A stretch of 64,000 bases of DNA from an uncultured Steroidobacter sp. (GCF_937958065.1 NZ_CALFXI010000033.1:62001-126000); one strand, 5' to 3'; numbered from the stretch's first letter, positions 1 to 9,450 are shown. Program-made: numbers and translations. Notes: a model not told the origin generated them from the letters alone.

Positions 1-163
1 GGACACGACGCAGAAAAGTGGCTGTTTGGATGTAGCTCATGTCGGTTACTCCGTGGCTTGGTTGACGTGTGACGGGGCAGAGGATGGCGCCGGCAATGGC
101 AGGCCGTCGATTACCCGCCAGGTAATGGAGCAGCCACCGGCGGCTGCGCTATCGTCTCGCCCC

Positions 164-961
164 ATGAACGCAACTGCCCTCCGTCCGGTCGGCGACCTGC
201 TGCGCGAATGGCGCCAGCGGCGCCGCCTGAGCCAGCTCGACTGCGCCGTGGAAGCCGAGATTTCCTCCAAACATCTGAGCTTTCTGGAGACCGGCCGCTC
301 GCGCCCCAGCCGCGAGATGCTGTTGAAGCTCGCCGAGTTGCTCGAGGTGCCGCTGCGGGAACGCAATACCTTGCTCATTTCGGCGGGATTCGCACCCATG
401 TTTACCGAGCACAAGCTGGACGATCCCTCGCTGCAGGCTGCGCGGGATGCGATGGAAATGGTGCTCAAAGGTCACGAGCCCTATCCGGCGATCGCGGTCG
501 ATCGACATTGGACCTTGCTCGCCGCCAATCGCGCCGTGGCGCCGATGCTCACCGACATCAAAGCGGAGCTGCTCGCGCCGCCAATGAATGTGCTGCGAGC
601 CAGCCTGCATCCGGAGGGACTGGCACCGCGGATCGTGAATCTGGACCAGTGGCGCGCCCACATCTTCGCGCGCCTGCGCCGGCAGATCGAAGTCTCCGCC
701 GATCCGGTCCTGACCGCATTGCTCGAAGAGCTCATGGCTTATCCCGCGCCGGCGCATCCCGCCCATCACCATCGCAGCGAAACCACCAATGCCTTCGTCG
801 TGCCGCTGCGACTGGCAACACCGATCGGCGTACTCAGCTTCATCAGCACCACGACCGTCTTTGGCACTCCCATCGATGTAACTCTGTCAGAATTGGCACT
901 GGAATCCTTTTTTCCCGCCGATGCGGCCACCGCCGCCGCGCTCCGACAGATGCCGTTATGA
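164..961 (+). CDS. XRE-family HTH transcriptional regulator with MmyB-like ligand-binding domain
   Basis: The N-terminus (about residues 5-65) is a helix-turn-helix with the family signature DLLREWRQRRRLSQ followed by SSKHLSFLETGRSRPS. The remainder matches the MmyB-like domain (PYPAIAVDRHWTLLAANRA), which in this family resembles a PAS fold and may bind a fatty acid-like ligand. The ATG at 164 is chosen because homologues begin just before LRPVGDLL; the frame stays open upstream to ATGs at 125 and 26, and no start has a good ribosome binding site. The stop overlaps the thioesterase start (ATGA), so the two are probably co-translated. By inference it controls that neighbour or a lipid-related response. 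Family assignment is solid; the ligand is unknown. Confidence 0.85.
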   Translation: MNATALRPVGDLLREWRQRRRLSQLDCAVEAEISSKHLSFLETGRSRPSREMLLKLAELLEVPLRERNTLLISAGFAPMFTEHKLDDPSLQAARDAMEMVLKGHEPYPAIAVDRHWTLLAANRAVAPMLTDIKAELLAPPMNVLRASLHPEGLAPRIVNLDQWRAHIFARLRRQIEVSADPVLTALLEELMAYPAPAHPAHHHRSETTNAFVVPLRLATPIGVLSFISTTTVFGTPIDVTLSELALESFFPADAATAAALRQMPL

Positions 962-1740
962 GTTACGTCTACCGAGTCGAAGGTTCAATCGCCCACGCAC
1001 AGCCCTGCTCCGCCGGTCCCTGGGATCCCAGCATGCAGCACGGCGGCGCGCCGGCCGCCCTGATTGCCTGGGCCGTCGAGCGCATGCCCATGCGCGAGCC
1101 CATGCAAGTGGCGCGCATGACGTTCGATCTGCTGCGCCCCATCCCGGTCGCGCCGCTGGAAATCAAAATCGACGTGCAGCGCGAAGGCCGCAAGATCCAG
1201 GTCTGCAATGTGACTTTGTCAGCCGAGGGCGTGACGTGCGTGCGCGCTACAGTGCTGAAGATTCGACGCGCGGAAGTGGAGCTGCCCGAGCACATCATCG
1301 ATGAGCAAGTGACTCTGCCCGGCCCCGACCAGGGCCGGGAGGCCAAGATCCGCTTCAGCTCTCATGAGCAGTTCGCCGCGGGCGTGACGCTACGCTCGGT
1401 GCGAGGCACGTTCGGTGAAATGGGGCCCGGCGCGCTGTGGTTTCGCGCGCAACGACCGATCATCGAGGGTGAGCCGATCACACCGCTGATGCGCGCCGCC
1501 ATGACTGGCGATTTCTGTAATGGAGTCTCGTCGGTGCTCGACTTCAACGAGTGGACCTTCATCAACGCCGACCTGACCGTCAGTCTGGCGCGCATGCCGG
1601 TGGGCGAATGGATCCTGCTGGATGCGCAGACCTGGCTGGGCGAGCACGGCGCGGGCCTCGCGTTCGCGAAGCTTGGCGACGAGCGGGGTTATTTCGGGCG
1701 CGCCATTCAGAGCCTGGTGATCGAGCGGCGCGCGAAGTAA
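958..1740 (+). CDS. Acyl-CoA thioesterase-like (double hotdog) protein
   Basis: This 260-residue cytoplasmic protein resembles the thioesterase-like superfamily (4HBT_3/TesB-type double hotdog). The segment WDPSMQHGGAPAALIAWAVE at residues 22-41 is the usual helix-start motif with HGG. Such proteins hydrolyse acyl-CoA or related thioesters. Its ATG shares four bases with the stop of the upstream MmyB-like regulator, which suggests an autoregulated two-gene unit. The frame is open far upstream, but that stretch lies inside the regulator gene and has no family similarity. Substrate cannot be told from the sequence. Confidence 0.8.
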   Translation: MSYVYRVEGSIAHAQPCSAGPWDPSMQHGGAPAALIAWAVERMPMREPMQVARMTFDLLRPIPVAPLEIKIDVQREGRKIQVCNVTLSAEGVTCVRATVLKIRRAEVELPEHIIDEQVTLPGPDQGREAKIRFSSHEQFAAGVTLRSVRGTFGEMGPGALWFRAQRPIIEGEPITPLMRAAMTGDFCNGVSSVLDFNEWTFINADLTVSLARMPVGEWILLDAQTWLGEHGAGLAFAKLGDERGYFGRAIQSLVIERRAK

Positions 1741-1744
1741 CGAA

Positions 1745-1981
1745 CTAGGATTTGCTTCCAGTCGGCGCCGCGGGTTCACTCGCGGCCGCCTTCTTCCGCT
1801 CCTCTTCTTCGCGGCGTTCCTTTCGGATCGTCCAGATCACGGTGCCAAACGCCGCGGCGATCACCAGCATCAGCGCCGCCATGACGAAAACCAGGCCGCC
1901 GGCCAATCGCCAGCCCTCGTACAGTCCCAGGGCAAGGCCGACTGGGGTCGTGACCATCAATATGGGTTTGGCGATGCGCAT
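1745..1981 (-). CDS. Small two-helix membrane protein of unknown function
   Basis: A 78-residue protein starting MRIAKPILMV. It has two hydrophobic stretches (about residues 4-22 and 25-46), then a highly charged tail beginning RKERREEEERKK, so it looks like an inner-membrane hairpin with a cytoplasmic C-terminus. It converges on the thioesterase gene with only four bases between the stops. An upstream in-frame ATG at 2023 would add 14 residues without hydrophobic character, so the internal ATG is preferred. No family is recognised. Confidence 0.55.
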   Translation of the reverse strand: MRIAKPILMVTTPVGLALGLYEGWRLAGGLVFVMAALMLVIAAAFGTVIWTIRKERREEEERKKAAASEPAAPTGSKS

Positions 1982-2071
1982 GGGCCTATTGTAGAGCCGG
2001 GGTGACGATTTCCAGCCCCGCAATTGCCGGCACCGTTATCATTCGGGGCCCAACGTCCAAGCCGACCGCCG

Positions 2072-3880
2072 ATGCCCCTGCTCACGCTGCGCAATGCCGA
2101 ACTCGCCTATGGCCTGCATCCCCTGCTGGATAAGGCGAATTTCGCCATCGACGAGCGCGAGCGCGTCGGGCTGATCGGCCGCAACGGCACCGGCAAATCC
2201 TCGCTCCTCAAAGTCATCACGGGCGTTGCGCCTTTGGATGACGGTGAAGTGTCGCGCCTGGACGGCTTGAATGTGGTGCTGGTCGAGCAGGAGCCGTTGC
2301 TGCCGCCGGCGGACACGGTGCGCGACAGCCTGGTCTTGCGCGGCAAGCTCGAACAAATCCACGATGAGCGCGAACGCTGGCGCCTCGACGCCCGCCTCAG
2401 TGAATTCTTACAGCGCCTGGGCGTCGCAGCCGAGCGCGCTCCCGAGACGACGTCGGGCGGCGAGCGCAAACGCGCCGCACTCGCTCTGGCGCTCGCCCTG
2501 GAAGCCGACCTGCTGCTGCTCGACGAGCCGACCAACCATCTGGACATCGACGGCATCACCGCGCTCGAAGAACTGTTGATCAAAGGCCCGGCGTCCATCG
2601 TCGTCACCCACGACCGCGCCTTTCTCGATCGCGTCGTCACCCGCATCGTCGAGCTCGACCGCGGCCTGCTGCGCTCGTATCCCGGCAACTTCGCCGCTTA
2701 CGAGACCCGCAAGAGCGAACAGCTCGCGGCCGAAGAAGTGATGAATCGCAAGTTCGACAAGTTCTGGGCGCAGGAAGAAGTCTGGATCCGCAAGGGCGTC
2801 GAGGCCCGTCGCACTCGCAATGAAGGGCGCGTGCGCAGACTCGAAGCGTTGCGCGAACAGCGTGCCGCGCGCCGCGAACAAATGGGCAGCGTCAAGCTCA
2901 CTCTCGATTCGGGCGAACGCTCGGGCAAGCTGGTCGCGGAGTTGACCGACGTGACCAAGTCCTTTGGTGAGCGACCGATCGTGCGCGATCTTTCCATGCG
3001 CATCATGCGGGGCGACCGTCTCGGTTTGATCGGGCCGAACGGCGCCGGCAAGTCCACGCTGATCAAGCTCATTCTCGGCAGGCTCAAGCCGGACAGCGGC
3101 AGCGTGCGCCTTGGCACCAACATTGCCGTGGCCTACTTCGATCAGTTGCGCGAGCAGCTCGACCCGGAGAAATCCGTGGTCGAGACCATCAGCCCGGGTT
3201 CGGACTGGGTCGAGATCGGCACCGAGCGCAAGCACGTCATGACCTATCTCGGCGATTTCCTGTTCTCCTCGCAGCGCGCCAATTCGCCGGTGAAAGCGTT
3301 GTCCGGCGGCGAACGCAACCGACTGCTGCTGGCCCGCTTGTTCGCGCGTCCCGCGAACGTGCTGGTGATGGACGAGCCCACCAACGATCTGGACATCGAT
3401 TCGCTCGAGCTGCTGGAAGACACACTGCAGACGTATCCCGGCACGCTTCTGCTCGTGAGCCACGATCGAACCTTCCTCGACAACGTGGTCACGCAGACAC
3501 TGGTGGCGCAAGGCAATGGCCGATGGCAGGAATATGTCGGCGGCTATAGCGACTGGCTCGCGCAGCGTCCGGCCCCCGCGGCAGCCGCGCCGGCCAAACC
3601 CAAGCAAGAAAACAAACCCGCAGCTCGCGCACCTGCGCCGGTGAAGCTCAGCTACAAGGAAACGCGCGAGCTGGCGCAGTTGCCCGCGGAGATCGAAGCG
3701 TTGGAACAACGCCAACAAGAGCTGACCGCGCGCATGAGCTCCGCCGACTATCACAAGCAAGGCCCCGAGCAGATCAAGGCGGACCGCAAGCTGGCCGAAG
3801 ACCTGGAGCGCGAGATGGCGGAAAAATTCGAGCGCTGGTCGACGCTTGAAGCCAAGGCGGAAGCGGCGGCAAAAAGCTGA
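2072..3880 (+). CDS. uup: ABC-F family ATPase Uup
   Basis: A soluble tandem ATPase of 602 residues without membrane segments. ABC domain 1 has Walker A GRNGTGKSS (36-44), signature TSGGERKRAAL (about 127) and DEPTNHLD. ABC domain 2 has GPNGAGKST (321-329), LSGGERNRLLL (about 410) and DEPTNDLD. A proline/alanine-rich linker leads to a charged C-terminal coiled-coil domain (about 535-602), which distinguishes Uup from EttA and YheS. Uup proteins bind nucleic acid or ribosomes and influence precise excision of transposons and ribosome function. The ATG at 2072 puts MPLLTLRNAE at the N-terminus as in homologues; an in-frame codon at 2024 would add 16 unrelated residues. Confidence 0.93.
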   Translation: MPLLTLRNAELAYGLHPLLDKANFAIDERERVGLIGRNGTGKSSLLKVITGVAPLDDGEVSRLDGLNVVLVEQEPLLPPADTVRDSLVLRGKLEQIHDERERWRLDARLSEFLQRLGVAAERAPETTSGGERKRAALALALALEADLLLLDEPTNHLDIDGITALEELLIKGPASIVVTHDRAFLDRVVTRIVELDRGLLRSYPGNFAAYETRKSEQLAAEEVMNRKFDKFWAQEEVWIRKGVEARRTRNEGRVRRLEALREQRAARREQMGSVKLTLDSGERSGKLVAELTDVTKSFGERPIVRDLSMRIMRGDRLGLIGPNGAGKSTLIKLILGRLKPDSGSVRLGTNIAVAYFDQLREQLDPEKSVVETISPGSDWVEIGTERKHVMTYLGDFLFSSQRANSPVKALSGGERNRLLLARLFARPANVLVMDEPTNDLDIDSLELLEDTLQTYPGTLLLVSHDRTFLDNVVTQTLVAQGNGRWQEYVGGYSDWLAQRPAPAAAAPAKPKQENKPAARAPAPVKLSYKETRELAQLPAEIEALEQRQQELTARMSSADYHKQGPEQIKADRKLAEDLEREMAEKFERWSTLEAKAEAAAKS

Positions 3881-3902
3881 ACAGCGCACCGTAAGCCGGT
3901 CA

Positions 3903-4000
3903 GGATGCCGGAATGCAGGGGCTCACGGGCGCGCAGGAGCTGTGCTGGGCAGGACGCCCGAATGCAGCGGGCACATGGACGTGCAGGAGCGGCCGCCCGT
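3903..4000. repeat. Imperfect tandem repeat, 49-bp period, after uup
   Basis: Two related units start at 3903 and 3952. Both carry GAATGCAG followed about 13 bases later by TGCAGGAGC or CGCAGGAGC. Roughly two thirds of positions agree over the first 43 bases. The second copy is followed by a GC-rich potential stem (gcggcc ... gcggcc). It resembles short intergenic repeats of the REP type seen in related high-GC gammaproteobacteria, but only one pair is visible here. Confidence 0.4.
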
Positions 4001-4058
4001 CACGGTTGCGGCCCGGGCCATGTGCTAAATTCCGGCCATCAGCGGATGACGTACCTTC

Positions 4059-4613
4059 ATGTCGCAAGTGACTCTCCTGCTCGATGCATCCCGGCGGGGC
4101 GATGCCCGCGCCGTCGAGCAGTTATTCGAGCTGCTCTACAACGACCTGCGACAGCTGGCGCACGCCCGGCTGCGTCGCAGTGGCCAGTTCACATTGCTCG
4201 ACACGACGGCGCTGGTCCACGAATCCTATCTGCGGCTGTTCAAGGCGGGCTCGATCGAAGCAAATGATCGCGGCCACTTCATGGGCTACGCGGCCCAGGT
4301 CATGCGTTCCATCGTCGTGGATTTCGTGCGTCGTCGTTCGGCAGACCGCCGCGGCGGCGATGCCATCCATGTCGATATCGACGTAGCTGCCGCACACATC
4401 ACCGACCCACGCGAGCGGGAAGTGCTGGAGATTCACGAAGCGCTCCAGGAACTGGAGAAGATCGACCCGCGACTGGTGAAGGTCGTGGAGATGCGTTACT
4501 TCGCCGGCATGACCGAGGACGAAGTCGCCGACGCGCTCGATCGCAGCGTGCGCTCGGTGGCTCGCGACTGGGAGAAGGCGCGACTGTTCCTGGCCACTTC
4601 CCTGGCTCGGTAA
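4059..4613 (+). CDS. ECF-subfamily RNA polymerase sigma factor
   Basis: A 184-residue sigma-70-type regulator. Region 2 spans about residues 15-90 (ELLYNDLRQLAHARLRR ... GHFMGYAAQVMRSIVVDFVR) and region 4 about 125-180 (VVEMRYFAGMTEDEVADAL). The long region 2 with LVHESYLRL is typical of the ECF group often placed beside Ser/Thr kinases (TIGR02999-like). The next gene, a membrane Ser/Thr kinase, begins two bases after the stop, so the pair is one operon. No anti-sigma factor is next to it, so activity may depend on phosphorylation by the kinase; that is inference. Confidence 0.9.
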   Translation: MSQVTLLLDASRRGDARAVEQLFELLYNDLRQLAHARLRRSGQFTLLDTTALVHESYLRLFKAGSIEANDRGHFMGYAAQVMRSIVVDFVRRRSADRRGGDAIHVDIDVAAAHITDPREREVLEIHEALQELEKIDPRLVKVVEMRYFAGMTEDEVADALDRSVRSVARDWEKARLFLATSLAR

Positions 4614-4615
4614 CC

Positions 4616-7330
4616 ATGCAAAGCATCGGGCCCGAAGACTGGAAACAGATGTTCGAGCTGCTCGATACCGCGCTCGATCTGCCGCCCGCCGAACGCGATC
4701 CCTGGCTCGATGCGCTGTCCGGCGACCACGAACGACTCAAGCCTGCGCTGCGCGAACTGCTGGCCAAACACGCGACCCGGGACAGCGATGATTTCCTGCG
4801 CGACGTGCCGCAGTTCACCAGCCTGACCGGCATCAGCACGTCCCCGCTGAGCTCCCCATCGCCGGGAAATCACGTCGGCGCCTATCGACTGGTGCGGGAA
4901 CTGGGCCGCGGCGGCATGGGCAGCGTGTGGCTCGCCGAGCGTGCCGACGGCACGTTCAAAAGAAACGTTGCACTCAAACTGCCGCACGTCACCTGGATCG
5001 GCGGACTGGCCGAACGCATGGCCCGCGAGCGTGACATCCTCGCCACGCTCGAACATCCCAACATCGCGCGGCTATACGACGCGGGCGTGGATGCTTTGGG
5101 ACGGCCGTTCATGGCCATGGAATATGTGGAAGGCGTCACGATCGATCGTTACTGTGCTCAGCATTCGCCGTCGATCGAGCAGATCCTGCAGCTGGTCCTG
5201 CAAGTGACACGCGCCGTCGCTCATGCGCATGCGCGGCTGGTGGTGCATCGTGATCTCAAGCCCAGCAACATTCTCGTGACCGCCGACGGCTCGGTACGCC
5301 TCCTGGACTTCGGCGTCGCCAAGCTGCTGGAAAATCAGCCCGGCGAACACACGCAATTCGCCGTGCGTGCGTTCACGCCGGAGTACGCGGCGCCGGAGCA
5401 AATCAAAGGCGAGCCGATCGGCACGGCGACCGATGTATATTCGTTGGGCGTCGTGAGCTATCAATTGCTGACGGGCACACTGCCCTACTCGCCCAAACAT
5501 GCCGGCGGTGGGCAACTGGAGCGCGCCATCACGGAGATCGACGCGTCTCTCGCGAGCACGACCACTCAGGATCGCCAGCGCGGTCGTCGGCTGCGTGGTG
5601 ACATCGACGCCATCTTGAATCGTGCGCTGAAGAAAGACCCGGCGCAGCGCTACGCGAGCGCCGACGCGTTCGCGCTGGATATCGAACACCATCTGCAAGG
5701 CCGCCCCATTCAAGCGCGGCCCGACGGCGCGTGGTATCGCTTCAGCAAGTTCGTGAGTCGCAATCGCGTTGGAACGGCTGCAGCTGCCGCCGCTTTGATC
5801 GCCATTCTCGGAGGCGCAAGTATCGCCCTTTGGCAAGCTCGCGAGGCGCGAGAGCAAGCTGCGCGCACCGCCGTTGAGCGTGACATCGCCCGTCGAGCCG
5901 CGGCTCGCGAAGAGGCGGTGCGGATGTATCTGACGCGCATGTTCCGCAACTCCGTCACAGCCGAGGGCGCCGGCCCGACCACCGCCAAATCGATGCTCGA
6001 TCGCAGCGCCGAGCGCGTGCTGCAGGAATATCGGGACGATCCCTATCTCGCGGGCAAGGTGGTAGAGACCCTCGCCGATCTGTATGGCGCTCTTGAAGAC
6101 GTGGCCGGGCAGGTGCCGCTGCTCGAAGGCTATTTGAAGCAGGCCGGACCGGAAGCGAATCCAGAAACACTGGCGCTCGTGAGACAGAAGCTCGCGCACG
6201 CCGAGCTGGCGCGCGGCAACCTGCAACGCGCCGATGAGCTGCTTCGACCCGCCGAGCAATTCTGGAACACCGATCGCAAGCGTTACGCCGAGCAACACCT
6301 GGAATGGGTGACCGTCAAAGCCCGGCTGCTGCGGGCGCAAGGAGATCTGGCAGGCTCGATCGCGACCAACGAGCAGGCCATCGCCGAGCGCATCGCGTTC
6401 TCCGGGGAGAACCATAGCGAAACGGCGCTCCTCTATAACTCACTCGGCATCGCGTTGATGAATGCCAACCGCCTGCAGGAGGCCACGGAGGCGTATCGCA
6501 AGGCGCTGGCCATTCACGATGCATTGGGCTCGGGCGAGGATGTGCCCGCGCTCGTGATGCGGGCGAATGTCGGCACGCTCTACTATCGCGTCGGCCGTAT
6601 CGCCGATGCGGAGCGCGAGTTGCAACATGCGTTCGAAGGTCAGCGCGCGATCTCTGGTGATTCGGCGGCAGTGGCCGCGTCGATGGGTCAATATGGCTCG
6701 TTGCAGACTGCGCTCGGCCGATCTGATCGATCGATCGCCATTCTGGACGAAGCTGCGCGCATGGCGGAAAAGTTCACGGCGCGAGGCAGCGCGCTGCATG
6801 TGCAGAACCAAACGTTTCTCGCGGAAGCGCACGCCGCGGCCGGACGAAACCAAAAGGCGGTACAGATCGCGGATGAAGCCTGGGCACTGGCCCGCAAGCA
6901 GTTTGGTGACGAGCACTTCTTTGCCCAACGCGCACGGCTCGCCAAAGCCAGACTCACCGCCAACCAGCAGCCGTTCGAGAAAGCGAGCGCCGAGCTCGCA
7001 GATGTCATCACCAAACTCCGCGCCGGCGGGCCGGCCGCACAGCTTGCGTTGGGCCAGGCGCTGATCGCGCAGGGCGAGCTGTTGTTACAGAACGGGCGCG
7101 CCGCCGAGGCCGCGCCAGTGCTCGAAGAAGCACTCAAGCTGCGCGAGCAGGTGATGTGGGAACAAAGCTGGGAGCTCGCCGAAGCCCGGGCCCGGCTCGG
7201 CGAAGCGCTAGTTGCATCCGGCAAGCCCGAGGGCAAACAGCTGATCGAGCAAGCGCTCGGCACGCTGCATTCCCAGCTCGGACCAGAGCATCCGCAAACC
7301 TCACGCGCGAAACGCGCAGTCGCGATGTAA
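4616..7330 (+). CDS. Membrane Ser/Thr protein kinase with TPR sensor domain
   Basis: The 904-residue protein has an N-terminal helical region, then a Hanks-type kinase domain (about 90-360). It shows the glycine loop GRGGMGSVW (97-105), catalytic VALK Lys121, HRDLKPSN (211-218), DFG (231-233) and APE (259-261). A single membrane helix lies at about 386-407. The C-terminal half contains tetratricopeptide-like helix pairs, for example SETALLYNSLGIALMNANRL. By topology the kinase is cytoplasmic and the TPR part periplasmic. It lies two bases downstream of the ECF sigma gene, so the sigma factor is its likeliest partner. All catalytic residues are present, so it should be active. Confidence 0.92.
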   Translation: MQSIGPEDWKQMFELLDTALDLPPAERDPWLDALSGDHERLKPALRELLAKHATRDSDDFLRDVPQFTSLTGISTSPLSSPSPGNHVGAYRLVRELGRGGMGSVWLAERADGTFKRNVALKLPHVTWIGGLAERMARERDILATLEHPNIARLYDAGVDALGRPFMAMEYVEGVTIDRYCAQHSPSIEQILQLVLQVTRAVAHAHARLVVHRDLKPSNILVTADGSVRLLDFGVAKLLENQPGEHTQFAVRAFTPEYAAPEQIKGEPIGTATDVYSLGVVSYQLLTGTLPYSPKHAGGGQLERAITEIDASLASTTTQDRQRGRRLRGDIDAILNRALKKDPAQRYASADAFALDIEHHLQGRPIQARPDGAWYRFSKFVSRNRVGTAAAAAALIAILGGASIALWQAREAREQAARTAVERDIARRAAAREEAVRMYLTRMFRNSVTAEGAGPTTAKSMLDRSAERVLQEYRDDPYLAGKVVETLADLYGALEDVAGQVPLLEGYLKQAGPEANPETLALVRQKLAHAELARGNLQRADELLRPAEQFWNTDRKRYAEQHLEWVTVKARLLRAQGDLAGSIATNEQAIAERIAFSGENHSETALLYNSLGIALMNANRLQEATEAYRKALAIHDALGSGEDVPALVMRANVGTLYYRVGRIADAERELQHAFEGQRAISGDSAAVAASMGQYGSLQTALGRSDRSIAILDEAARMAEKFTARGSALHVQNQTFLAEAHAAAGRNQKAVQIADEAWALARKQFGDEHFFAQRARLAKARLTANQQPFEKASAELADVITKLRAGGPAAQLALGQALIAQGELLLQNGRAAEAAPVLEEALKLREQVMWEQSWELAEARARLGEALVASGKPEGKQLIEQALGTLHSQLGPEHPQTSRAKRAVAM

Positions 7331-7404
7331 CGCGCCGTCGCTTTCGCGAGGCGATTACGCCGAAGCCAAGAAGCGGAAAGGTTGTCGGCCGTTGGGAGCA
7401 GGTG

Positions 7405-8700
7405 TCACCGCACGCTCTTGACCGGCAGGATGGTGATCGACGCCAGCAGAGCGATCGAGCCGGCAATCGCGAACAGCCAGGTGTAATCGCCGCCAGTGAG
7501 CGCGAGAATCAGCGGCGCAACGGCCGGGGCGATGGCCTGGGGCAATGCATTAGCCACGTTGAAAATTCCCAGGTCCTTGGCGGCGTCGCGCCAGCGATTC
7601 GGCAATACATCGGTCACCAGGGCCAGATCGACCGCGAAATAAATGCCGTGCCCGATGCCGGTGATGGTCATGCCGAGCAGAAAGGTCGGATAGTCCGGAG
7701 CGGCGGCGATCACCCACAATCCAACGGCATACACTGCACCGCCGATGACGACGAAGACCTTGCGCCGACCGATCGCGTCCGACAGCCGCCCGCCCAGAAT
7801 GCTCACGGCGATGATCGCGACGGTCTGCACGAGAATGCCCTGGAAGATGAGCTTGGGAATCTGCACCGCGTCGTGACCGAGCTTGTCGATCAGATAAAAC
7901 GGTTGATACGTGTTCAGGAACGCCGTGCCCAACACCAGCAGCAGACGACTGAGCCAGGTCCAGCCGAAGTCCGGGTAGTGCCGCGGATTGACCCAATAGA
8001 TCGCGATCGCATCCCGCCAGCCCAATGGCGCCAGCTCGCCCGGCGCAAGGTGCCGATCGCGTAACGTCAGCGCGAACAGCAGTACGAGCGCGACGCAAAT
8101 CGATGCGGGCACCATGAACGTGAGCAACGTGGATGTGGCGACCGACTGCACGAGATACGTGCCGCTCACCTGGCCGAGCGGCAGACACACCCCCATCACA
8201 CCAGCAACCGTGCCACGCTGTTCCGTGGGAACCTGATCGGGCAAGACGGCGATGATCGCCGCCAATACCGCGTTGAACGCGAGCTGCGCCAGGCACCAGC
8301 CGAGGAGCACCATGGCGATGCTGTCCGCCGTCGCGATCATCAACAACGCCAGCGCGCCGCAGATCACTCCGCCCACCAGCCAGGGCCGGCGCATGCCGAA
8401 GCGCGACGTGGTCCGGTCGCTCAGTCGTCCGAACAAAGGATTGCCGACGAGCGCGAAGAACGCGCCCAGACCCAGCACCAGCGACAGACTCGACGCGGCG
8501 GTCTCGGGCGCGAGATGCCGCACCCTCAGGGCAATGGACACGAGCACCGGCGTGAGTAACGCCAGCCACGTACCTGTGTATGCCAGCGCGTGGAGCGTGA
8601 TGAACCCCCATCCTACGCGCGGCTTGTCGTCGACAGCTGCGGCCAGGGCCGGCTGCTCTTGTGACTGCATGGCGCGGAGGATGCCCGGAACATTGCACAT
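7405..8700 (-). CDS. MFS permease, GPH/SLC45-like
   Basis: A 431-residue polytopic protein with about 12 hydrophobic segments. The loop between helices 2 and 3 carries GRLSDRTTSRFGMRRPW, a form of MFS motif A typical of glycoside/SLC45-like carriers. A second motif A-like loop, GGRLSDAIGRRK, lies in the second half. It probably exports or imports a small solute such as a sugar; the substrate is not visible. The start at 8700 has GAAGG ten bases upstream; an internal ATG at 8670 lacks a ribosome binding site but would also give an intact first helix. It converges with the kinase gene. Confidence 0.85.
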   Translation of the reverse strand: MCNVPGILRAMQSQEQPALAAAVDDKPRVGWGFITLHALAYTGTWLALLTPVLVSIALRVRHLAPETAASSLSLVLGLGAFFALVGNPLFGRLSDRTTSRFGMRRPWLVGGVICGALALLMIATADSIAMVLLGWCLAQLAFNAVLAAIIAVLPDQVPTEQRGTVAGVMGVCLPLGQVSGTYLVQSVATSTLLTFMVPASICVALVLLFALTLRDRHLAPGELAPLGWRDAIAIYWVNPRHYPDFGWTWLSRLLLVLGTAFLNTYQPFYLIDKLGHDAVQIPKLIFQGILVQTVAIIAVSILGGRLSDAIGRRKVFVVIGGAVYAVGLWVIAAAPDYPTFLLGMTITGIGHGIYFAVDLALVTDVLPNRWRDAAKDLGIFNVANALPQAIAPAVAPLILALTGGDYTWLFAIAGSIALLASITILPVKSVR

Positions 8701-8883
8701 CTCACAAGCGCCTTCGTTCTGAACAACGAGATCGAGCGACCGGGCTCCCCGCCGGCGGCGGCTGCGACCAGCATCGCCGCGATCCTGCCGTGGCTGGCCG
8801 GGTCGCTGTTCCGGGAAGGAGTTGCGGCAACCGCGAACTGGCGCTGACGTCCGGGAGGGGCGTGACTGGACTAGAATGAGTGC

Positions 8884-9450
8884 ATGCGTGCCACGCCCCT
8901 CTCATGCCACCCCTCGACGCCGGACGACATCGTCGCCAGCATCACGGTCGAAGTGAATTCACTCACGACCGATCTGCTGGTGCTCTACTACCGGATCACC
9001 GGCGACATCGATCGGCTGCAGTTGCCGGCGCAGGCGGCCAGCAGGTTCCAGGACTTGTTGTGGCAGCAGACCTGCCTGGAAGCGTTCATCGGCTTCACCG
9101 ACAGCGACGCCTACTTCGAATTCAACTTCTCGCCCTCCAGCCAATGGGCGGTGTATCGATTCGAGCGCTACCGTCAGAACGTCACGTCATTGAACCCGGT
9201 GCCGGCGCCGCGCGTGCTGGTTCGGCGCCGTAGCGGCGAACTGGACGTCGACGTGGACATCCATCTCGGTGCCATTCCCGGGCTGACGGCGGCCGAAATC
9301 AAGAACCGCGAGCTGCGCCTCGCCGTATCGGCCGTGTCGCAGAGCGACCAGGGCGTCATTTCCTATTGGGCGCTGGCGCATCCGCCGGGCAAACCTGATT
9401 TTCATCATCGCGATGGCTTCGCCCTGCGGCTGGCCGGAGATCCTGCATGA
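8884..9450 (+). CDS. DOMON-like (MurB-like subgroup) domain protein
   Basis: A 188-residue protein without signal peptide. The sequence has the beta-rich pattern of the DOMON-like family (LLVLYYRITGDIDRLQLP, then QQTCLEAFIG, AYFEFNFSPSSQWAVYRFE, and a final FHHRDGFALRL). DOMON folds bind haem or sugars in other proteins; this subgroup is uncharacterised. Its stop overlaps the start of a DUF1343 muramidase (ATGA), so they are translated together. By inference it may bind a muropeptide or sugar product of that enzyme. No promoter is convincing in the 180 bases upstream. Confidence 0.75.
   Translation: MRATPLSCHPSTPDDIVASITVEVNSLTTDLLVLYYRITGDIDRLQLPAQAASRFQDLLWQQTCLEAFIGFTDSDAYFEFNFSPSSQWAVYRFERYRQNVTSLNPVPAPRVLVRRRSGELDVDVDIHLGAIPGLTAAEIKNRELRLAVSAVSQSDQGVISYWALAHPPGKPDFHHRDGFALRLAGDPA

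Noticed and set aside
208..957. Upstream extension of the thioesterase frame
   Set aside because: The segment lies in another frame of the regulator gene and shows only Arg/Ala-rich composition; the ATG at 958 fits the family.
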